5,985 bases of DNA from an uncultured Sphingobium sp. (GTDB taxonomy: Bacteria; Pseudomonadota; Alphaproteobacteria; Sphingomonadales; Sphingomonadaceae), in the NCBI GenBank assembly GCA_913773715.1, contig CAJYHD010000214.1, forward strand, positions 1 to 5,985, read 5' to 3'. The position numbers and the translations under genes are program-made. Below, piece by piece: positions 5,703 through 5,985 of the stretch. The notes below the pieces were generated by a model. The model was given only the letters and a program-made list of their open reading frames with translations. It did no database searches and was not told the origin of the DNA. Positions within the stretch are counted from its first letter, which is position 1, and each line of letters opens with the position of its first letter.

Positions 5703-5985
5703 TCATTGCTTGATGCGACGGAAAGCGGACAAAGCCCGCTCACGCGCTTCCTTATGACCGATGATCTTCGCGGGATAGGCGTCGGGGCGGCAGCCATGTT
5801 CGTCGGGATCGTGGATCGTTTGGTCCGACAGGTCGGCGAGTTCGGGCACCCATTGGCGGATATAGTCGGCGGCATCGAACTTCTCTGACTGGGTGAGCGG
5901 GGCCATGATGCGGGAAAAGATGTTGGCGTCCACACCGCTACCCGAGACCCACTGCCAGTTGACGCTGTTGTTAGCATAGTCCGCA
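5703..5985 (-). CDS. phrB: Deoxyribodipyrimidine photolyase, C-terminal part (partial)
   Basis: Only the last 93 residues are visible; the gene continues beyond the right edge. The visible part is the end of the FAD-binding domain of class I-type CPD photolyases, which split UV-induced pyrimidine dimers with light. ADYANNSVNWQWVSGSGVDA carries the conserved NWQW tryptophans near the flavin. It is followed by FSRIMAPLTQSEKFD (the family's FRIFNP..QGEKFD region), YIRQWVPEL and the terminal YPAKIIGHKEARERAL. The end is intact and of normal extent. The family also includes cryptochromes, and the N-terminal antenna domain is not visible, so DNA repair is likely but not proven. It is the first visible gene of a minus-strand operon with the methyltransferase 36 nt downstream. 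Confidence 0.93.
   Translation of the reverse strand, partial: ADYANNSVNWQWVSGSGVDANIFSRIMAPLTQSEKFDAADYIRQWVPELADLSDQTIHDPDEHGCRPDAYPAKIIGHKEARERALSAFRRIKQ

Noticed and set aside
1..5985. CRISPR array, tRNA or rRNA, insertion sequence
   Set aside because: No regularly spaced direct repeats, cloverleaf-like segments, transposase motifs or terminal repeats with target duplications were found by reading both strands.

Overview
The window looks like chromosomal DNA of a high-GC alphaproteobacterium, most likely a sphingomonad (Sphingobium/Sphingomonas type). The grounds are the style of PurF and of the CFA-like methyltransferase, the CCCCGGAT-type intergenic palindromes, and the codon use. This placement is inference from protein character, not from a database search.

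Left part (1-1530): the tail of an unseen plus-strand gene ends within the first ~55 bases and is followed by a good intrinsic terminator (62-94). Next come a perfect 12-bp inverted repeat (128-155) and an unrecognised ~190-aa protein that ends in a winged-helix-like domain (226-798). A TetR-family repressor follows (868-1476). Its promoter, candidate operator and start codon overlap so closely that the mRNA may be leaderless. These two DNA-binding proteins form a small regulatory, possibly accessory, stretch in front of a housekeeping gene.

Centre (1573-3935, plus strand): purF encodes amidophosphoribosyltransferase, the first committed enzyme of purine synthesis. It is of the B. subtilis type, with a propeptide before the catalytic Cys and four Fe-S cysteines. 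A REP-like block of three consecutive hairpins (3123-3194) separates it from a classical short-chain dehydrogenase/reductase.

Right part (3940-5985, minus strand): an apparent operon, read right to left. It begins with the C-terminus of a class I-type DNA photolyase (cut by the window edge). After a 36-nt gap comes a CFA-synthase-family methyltransferase, and its stop codon overlaps by ATGA the start of a small exported proline-rich protein of unknown function. Photolyase plus a lipid-modifying methyltransferase suggests a light or singlet-oxygen stress response. The minus operon and the SDR gene converge with only 4 bp between their stop codons.

No tRNA, rRNA, CRISPR array, transposase or insertion sequence was seen. 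The most interesting parts are the winged-helix protein with its perfect palindrome, the compact tetR control region, and the exported proline-rich protein coupled to the CFA-like enzyme.
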